Positions 57,571 through 64,000 of a stretch of DNA of 64,000 bases are shown piece by piece. The position numbers and the translations under genes were made by a program. A model generated the notes under the pieces. It saw nothing but the letters and a program-made list of their open reading frames with translations. It was not told the origin of the DNA and searched no databases. The DNA is from Argopecten irradians (Eukaryota; Mollusca; Bivalvia; Pectinida; Pectinidae): positions 43,870,747-43,934,746 of the forward strand of contig NC_091142.1 in the NCBI RefSeq assembly GCF_041381155.1. The letters run 5' to 3'. The first letter of the stretch is position 1; each line of letters begins with the position of its first letter.

Positions 57571-58177
57571 GGAAATCACAGTCATTCGATCTACATAGTG
57601 GGCTCTTCCATTATTAAGCGAGCCTCCTTTCACGCAGCGACTAGGCCAGGGGGTCGCCCATCTTGGATTACAACGACAGAGTTGTTATATATGGTGGAGA
57701 GGACAGAGTGGGATGAGGTGGGATTCTGTTATTACCAATGTGCAGGATATGATGAATGCTAAGGGGGAACCATCTATGCTAATATTACATTGTGGAGCCA
57801 ATGACCTTATTGAGGTGGGGTCCTACAATTTAAGGGAACAAATCTGTATGGACTTCAGGTACCTAGCTAGCCTCCTTCCCCGTACAGTCCTAGTTTGGTC
57901 ACAGATGTTGCCCCGGTTAAGTTGGCGCGGTTCGGAGAATGTGTCTGCTGCCAATCGGGCCAGAATTAGAGTCAATAGGGACATTGCAAAACAAGTGTTA
58001 GAACTGGGGGGTGGATATATTAAATACAATGATATTCAGGCAAATCGTGTTGCATTTTTAGACACAGACAATGTTCATCTAAATAGCTTAGGCAATGATA
58101 TATTGCTCAATTGTATACAAGGGGCAATCGAGCGAATGCTGTTTTGGGGCGACCGGTTATTCCCACAATTTTCGTAA
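57571..58177 (+). pseudogene. SGNH/GDSL-hydrolase-like ORF of the Ngaro element
   Basis: Block I, I-Y-I-V-G-S-S-I-I-K-R-A (about 57,589-57,624), is in one frame; after the run of five G at about 57,650 the frame shifts and 57,713-58,177 continues: M-L-I-L-H-C-G-A-N-D-L (block III, G-x-N-D), L-V-W-S-Q-M-L-P-R, and D-N-V-H-L-N-S-L-G-N-D (block V, D-x-x-H with the catalytic Asp and His). The catalytic Ser would be the S of G-S-S. Together these define the SGNH fold of esterases and lipases. Removing the frameshift would give about 200 residues, the usual domain length. Its role for the element is unknown; membrane or particle release has been proposed for esterases in other retroelements. Confidence 0.75.
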
Positions 58178-58324
58178 CCAGTTTTAAGTAGTTATGTTTC
58201 AGTAGAAATTATCTATTTGGTTTAATTTCGGCTAGGGTGGTTTGGGATGTTAGCTTCGTTCCCCCATAATATTCCTATCATGTGGCGGAGGCTCATGTAA
58301 ATGAATTCATTTTCATGAGCCTTG

Positions 58325-58733
58325 TGGCAGGACTTCGCTAACATCAGCCCAGGGAATAATTAAAAGCATATTTCACAAGTTAAATTGGCATATTTTGGAT
58401 GATCATTGGATTCTCCTTGATCATCAAATGTCTTGAATTTTCAGTCAATTTAAATTGTTATTGTACTTGTTTTCTACTGGTAGTGATGCCAGTTGGGCAG
58501 TTATTGACGCCCTTTGATTGATGCGTGGGCCGTTATTGACGCCCCTTGAATTGTGTGGGCCGTTATTGACGCCCTTGAATTGTGTGGGCCGTTATTGACG
58601 CCCCTTTGAATTGTGTGGGCCGTTATTGACGCCCTTTGCTTGTTGTGGGCCGTTATTGACGCCCAATATTAAATGGCAAAATAAACACCGTGGCCATTAC
58701 TATCAATATTGTGTTTGTTGTTTTATTAAATAA
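58325..58733 (+). repeat. B1 split direct repeat
   Basis: 409 bp from TGGCAGGACTTCGCTAAC to TTTATTAAATAA, abutting A2. It contains six iterations of GGGC(C/A)GTTATTGACGCC at 58,495-58,665. Confidence 0.93.
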
Positions 58734-58926
58734 TACAAGTTATTACTACAGAATAACTTGGGTTATTTAAGGAACAAGTTCAGGTTTTTTAAATTTGTTT
58801 ATTTCATAAATTTAGCTTAATTGATATATGAGTTGTCCCCCTTCATAACATTCAGCCCCATCGACCTTTTGTAGATCACCGGAAGTGACCTTTCCGGTCT
58901 TTTTTGTCACGGTGTTAAACGAAAAC
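58730..58926 (+). repeat. A2 split direct repeat
   Basis: 197 bp, same as A1; begins in the last bases of B1. Confidence 0.93.
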
Positions 58927-59167
58927 CCTCCCTCCCTATCCCTTTAAATTGAAAGAGATTTCTGCGTTGTTTTATGTCTTTTTCAGCATCGCTGGAATTT
59001 TCCTCATGGTTTGTGTTACACCTGTGAAAGTCGCCATTCCAATAATGCAGTTACAGGAGAATGGACATTTATATTGAATGCTTCAGTAGAGTTTGTGCCA
59101 TGACGTTGGTTTGTATACTTCTGCGCGTGTGTTTCCTTCGTGCTTTTTAATACCATATTAGTTGGGC
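58927..59167 (+). other. Unique spacer between A2 and B2
   Basis: 241 bp, not repeated elsewhere in the element by eye; no open frame with a recognisable motif. A separating segment between A2 and B2 is allowed in split-repeat elements. Confidence 0.6.
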
Positions 59168-59576
59168 TGGCAGGACTTCGCTAACATCAGCCCAGGGAAT
59201 AATTAAAAGCATATTTCACAAGTTAAATTGGCATATTTTGGATGATCATTGGATTCTCCTTGATCATCAAATGTCTTGAATTTTCAGTCAATTTAAATTG
59301 TTATTGTACTTGTTTTCTACTGGTAGTGATGCCAGTTGGGCAGTTATTGACGCCCTTTGATTGATGCGTGGGCCGTTATTGACGCCCCTTGAATTGTGTG
59401 GGCCGTTATTGACGCCCTTGAATTGTGTGGGCCGTTATTGACGCCCCTTTGAATTGTGTGGGCCGTTATTGACGCCCTTTGCTTGTTGTGGGCCGTTATT
59501 GACGCCCAATATTAAATGGCAAAATAAACACCGTGGCCATTACTATCAATATTGTGTTTGTTGTTTTATTAAATAA
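59168..59576 (+). repeat. B2 split direct repeat
   Basis: 409 bp, same as B1, with the same six 17-bp iterations (59,337-59,508). Its end marks the right end of the element. Confidence 0.93.
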
Positions 59577-59624
59577 CTAGGCATGTCAAAGGGAGGTATT
59601 GAAAAGTCTAGTTATTGAAGGTCT

Positions 59625-62600
59625 AGTTTTCAGAAAAAAGTAGATGGAATAATATTTTTTATGAGATATTAATAGTGACAGGTAAGTCTTGCGTCATACA
59701 TATAAAGAGTCGTCGCTAATTATATTTATACATAAATATTTGGCAGCGGTCTAATAAGTTTTTTTTTAAAGTTATATAGACAAACAGAGCAGTATTTTAA
59801 CAATAACTCATGTGTGATATAAATAAACTTAAACTATAAGTCGAAATGACGTTACAATGGAATTCCAGCTAATGTTCATGTGATGAATCATGCTACCTTT
59901 TCCAAAAACAAATGACTAAGAGACTTATCTTGGGGTGTCGTATTACAATTTAAATTAAAAGAATTTGATAATCCTGTGCAATAAGATTAGGTGTAGTACA
60001 GACGAACAATTTTAATTATACTTTTGTTACCAACAAAATAAAAAGGGTTTACGCAGAGATTGCTATGCGCAGAAAAAGACAAAGAAAATATTGAACTTTA
60101 TCTCATATGTGTCTGTGTTGTTCTATGTTCCGTTTTCATTCCGCTTTTAGTATGTACTATCATTCCGCATTCCGAATTTTAGTATGTTCCGTGTTCCGTC
60201 AATATTACCATACTCATTGTCTGATATTTATTGTTACACGATGGTGTTCTAAATAAGAATTATAAAAGTAATGTCTCTAACATGGTATACTGTTCCACCT
60301 GGAAATGGAACCAGATTTTATTAAAACATGCCCGATCAATTTATAGAAAATCCTACTTTAGAATAATTTTACCACGAATGCTTGTTCTACACTAAATTCT
60401 AAACGGATGTAACCGCTGTGTGATCATGATTAATCAGGAAGATGGCGTCCGAATCCGGACAGATTCAAGTCTGTTTCCGTAATTTGTTTTAATATTATTT
60501 CACAGACAATGCTTGTAACACACAGATCAACCGTCTGATTCAAGCGGTCTTGCTACATGACTATCCTGCAAGATGGCGTGAATTGCTTATGAAAAGAACT
60601 GCTACGCATCAAGCGGCGTAGCAATAAACATACCGTTAATTTTGAAGCAGCTTCTCGAACTGTTTGGTTATTGGTAGTTTGGTAGATATCCTCTAGAAAT
60701 CAAGATTAAAAACTGAAATAGTAATTTAATATCAGCTTTATGCATGTGGCAGGTGAAACGACATTATCAAAATGAAAGCTCTTAAACATAAACAATCACA
60801 GAAATTTATACCTAACATTATCACATGATGTATATATCGCATGTATCTAATCAATTGAACAACCAATGTCCTATATACAGATATGTTAATATAACAAAAA
60901 ATAGAAATGACAGGTTTATTTTCACTATATTCGTGGTTTAAATAAAATCAACTTCACAGTTGCTACGTTATCGTACCATCGTCGGGACTGTGTACCCTAT
61001 CAAAATGGCAAATGACACCTCTCACAAGCGACTATACTCAAAATAAATTACAAAGAAAATATTACTAACACCGCGAATTAAAAGCTCTATATAAAATACA
61101 TAAATACTTATTAAGGATGCTGCACGCCAGGAGTACTAGTAGATACAAGACTCTCATTATATATTCATTAAGTAACTACCATCTATCTATTTTCTATATT
61201 TTCCCGTTATCTTTGTATCTTTGATTACAGCACATGTACCTGTGACTTGATCAAATAAAGTCTTACAATTTAGAAATCCTAGAATTCATTTTACATTTAG
61301 AATACAAATCTTAGTTTAGTTTCACTGGTGCTGGCAACACGCATGATATAACACAATATCTACATGTTAACATATTAAAAATTCTTCCTTTGGCACAGTT
61401 CCACATAGTTGCCATTGACAATATAACGCAAACAATCGTATAAATATACCTTATTTGACAGATTAAATACTACTCCGACTTGGACCTCTCGTCGTCAGAG
61501 CCTATCTAACTGATCAACATTGAGGGTCATTCCCGTTAATTGTCGGACCAGAGCGTAAGTACTGAATAATTTTGTTTAGACAGTATTATTTAAAATATGT
61601 ACTTGTGTTTAGATATGTAAGTATCAAGTGCAGCATTTAAATTATATTATTGAATTAGATGATAAAGGCATGATTAATGAATAAAGTAGAAAACGTCATT
61701 GGGGTATTCATACTAACACACTTAGTAGCTCTTTATCTCAGCATGCTACAGGGCCAATAAAAGTTTTTTTTAGACCTTTCAGAACTTGACAAGAAGTAGT
61801 TTAAAGATTTTTTTTTTGGGCCATGTGACATTGAATGGCAGTCAAGGTCATTCATATTAACAAACTTGGCAGCCTTTTTTATCAGCATGCCGCAGACCAA
61901 TATTCCGGATCTTAACCAGAAGTTGTTTAGAGATTAATGATTACTTGGCTCATGTGACTTTAAATGAAAGTCAAGGTCATTCATATTAACAATCTTGGTA
62001 GCCAATTATCTCCTCATGCAACAACATGACTTCCAATAACAGGACTTCCAGAACTTCACAAGAAGTCGTTTCAAGATCTTAGGTTTTTTGGCCCCTATGA
62101 CCTTGAATTCAGGTCAAGGTCCTTAGTACCATTCAAACTTAGTACCCATTTATATTAGTATTCTACAGGCTTTAGGTCATACGAAATTTGAGAAAAAGAT
62201 TTTTTAATGACTTTTTCGAAAAAAATTCACCTTTGAACTTTGACCGTTATTTCAAACCGGAAGTTGACATGTTACATTAGTTGTTTGTTCCAATATTTAT
62301 TTTTCATGACATATCCAAATAAAGAAATTAAAGATAGATAGTTGAACATAAATGTCAAAAGTGAACACAACCGAAAGAACATAAACCTTTTAACCTAACT
62401 AAAATATAGATCGGAATAGAATACATATAATTCCATTTAAAACTACTACAGACACATAGCTCCTCTTGTTTCAATCACTGATAAAATTTGGCCTATAAAT
62501 AAATACTTGAAATTGATAGGTTAACTAGAGAGGATTAATGTAATCTCTGTAATGAAGTCATAGAAGAACACAATAATTTAAACTGTCAGAAAACACAAGA

Positions 62601-62806
62601 AATATTGAGAAAACTAGAACATTTGATTCTGCAAAAAACTTACAAAACTATAATCTTTACCGTTAAAAATATTTTATTTGGACAGCCAGAGAATTTAGTG
62701 ACATCATAATCTGTAAGATATTTAAATCCACTTATATAGCATTATATTTGCTCTTGTTCCAAAAGGCAAAACAGCCTTAGTTTTGAGTTATTGAATACCT
62801 ACTTTT
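59625..62806. repeat. Segmental repeat X, copy 2
   Basis: 59,773-60,740 matches 63,051-63,999, with an offset of about 3,270 bp; 60,749-62,805 matches 49,319-51,950. No gene recognised inside; AGGTCA-containing tracts and poly-T runs are present. Confidence 0.9.
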
Positions 62807-64000
62807 CAGAAAACAAGTAGACGGAATGATAGTTTTTGTGTGGTATTAATAGCGACAGGTAAGTCTTGCGTCATGTATATTAAGTTTTGTCGCCATTTAT
62901 ACCACAACACATAGTTATACTGTGATTTATATATATATAAATATTTGGCAGCGGTGTTGTAGGGTTTTTAAAGTAGATGGAATGATAATTTGCACAGGGC
63001 CAATAATATGACAGATTTTGACCTTACACTTGGATAAACGTCATATCAGTTATATAGACAAACAGAGCAGTATTTTAACAATAACTCGTGTGTTATATAA
63101 ATGAACTTTAATTATAAGTTACAATGGAATTCCAGCTAATGTTCATGTGATGAATCATGCTACCTTTTCCAAAAACAAATGACTAAGAGACTTATCTTGG
63201 GGTGTCGTATTACAATTTAAATTAAAAGAATTTGATAATCCTGTGCAATAAGATTAGGTGTAGTACAGACGAACAGTTTTAATTATACTTTTGTTACCAA
63301 CAAAATAAAAAGGGTTTATGCAGAGATTGCTAAGCTCAGAAAAAGACAAAGAAAATATTGAACTTTATCTCATATGTGTCTGTGTTGCTCTATGTTCCGT
63401 TTTCATTCCGCTTTTAGTATGTACTGTCATTCCGCATTCCGAATTTTAGTATGTTCCGTGTTCCGTCAATATTACCATACTCATTGTCTGATATTTATTG
63501 TTACACGATGGTGTTCTAAATAAGAATTATAAAAGTAATATCTCTAACATGGTATACTGTTCCACCTGTAAATGGAACCAGATTTTATTAAAACATGCCT
63601 GATCAATTTATAGAAAATCCTACTTGAGAATAATTTTACCACGAATGCTTGTTCTACACTAAAATCTAAACGGATGTAACCGCTGTGTGATCATGATTTA
63701 TCAGGAAGATGGCGTCCGAATCCGGACAGATTCAAGTCTGTTTCCGTAATTTGTTTTAATATTATTTCACAGACAATGCTTGTAACACACAGGTCAACCG
63801 TCTGATTCAAGCGTTCTTGCTACATGACTATCCTGCAAGATGGCTTGAATTGCTTATGAAAAAGAACTGCTACGCATCAAGCGGCGTAGCAATAAAACAT
63901 ACCGTTAATTTTGAAGCAGCTTTTCAAACTGTTTGGTTGTCGGTAGTTTGGTAATACCCTCTAGAAATCAAGATTAAAAACTGAAGTAGAAATTTAACAT
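62807..64000. repeat. Segmental repeat X, copy 3, cut by the window end
   Basis: Repeats 59,630-60,740 in tandem after copy 2; differences are scattered point changes and small indels. It continues beyond the window. Confidence 0.9.

Larger units (their letters stand above)
52864..59576 (+). mobile_element. Full-length Ngaro-type tyrosine-recombinase retrotransposon
   Basis: The element shows split direct repeats in the order A1 (52,864-53,060), reading frames (53,882-58,177), B1 (58,325-58,733), A2 (58,730-58,926), B2 (59,168-59,576). A copies are both 197 bp and B copies both 409 bp, essentially identical by eye. Frames encode gag, RT/RNase H, a tyrosine recombinase and an SGNH-hydrolase-like protein. 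Split repeats with a tyrosine recombinase in place of an integrase define DIRS/Ngaro-type elements, which integrate without target duplication; none is visible. Only three or four single-base shifts break it, so it is young. Confidence 0.92.

Overview
This is eukaryotic DNA, most likely from a bivalve or other mollusc. It is AT-rich, has introns with GT/AG boundaries, carries scavenger-receptor (SRCR) exons, and is packed with molluscan-style repeats. No rRNA gene, complete tRNA gene or prokaryotic feature was seen. The assignment rests on gene and repeat content read by eye, not on a search.

Layout. About 0.66-7.08 kb is a decayed LTR retrotransposon (plus strand) with the unusual order gag-protease-integrase-RT-RNase H, as in Gmr1-like elements; its 5' LTR is cut short beside a dispersed repeat. 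From 7.8 to 16.5 kb the minus strand carries the exons of an SRCR-repeat protein, each domain split over two exons by a phase-2 intron. From 17.9 to 23.9 kb the plus strand carries the last four exons of a THOC5-like gene (THO mRNA-export complex subunit 5). Its exon-intron junctions have turned into tandem repeats: the last 3' splice site lies in about 25 units of 48 bp, the preceding 5' splice site in about 14 units, and two further donor sites show smaller duplications. Other arrays follow at 24.4-24.9 kb (24-bp unit) and 27.8-29.6 kb (50-bp unit, each with AATAAA).

A 280-codon intronless gene of unknown function lies at 30.2-31.0 kb (minus), with two perfect TGACGTCA sites just upstream of its start. 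At 31.6-33.6 kb are one truncated and one complete copy of a palindromic foldback transposon; the complete copy has an 8-bp target duplication, and a related uninterrupted site survives at 43.0 kb. A gag-only LTR element (37.5-40.3 kb) sits inside a copy of the repeat seen at 0.66 kb and itself carries a MITE. A CR1/Jockey-like non-LTR retrotransposon with a 2A-like motif occupies 43.9-47.6 kb (minus), next to a second non-LTR relic (47.6-49.3 kb).

From 49.3 kb to the end is a roughly 3.2-kb duplicated sequence. Between two of its copies lies a nearly intact Ngaro-type tyrosine-recombinase retrotransposon (52,864-59,576) with a full A1-ORFs-B1-A2-B2 repeat architecture, gag, RT/RNase H, tyrosine recombinase and an SGNH-hydrolase-like reading frame.

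Host genes in the window are therefore few: the SRCR gene, the THOC5 tail and the 280-codon gene. Most of the rest is mobile or repetitive DNA. Single-base frameshifts, several in homopolymers, occur in unrelated loci, so some apparent breaks could be assembly errors.
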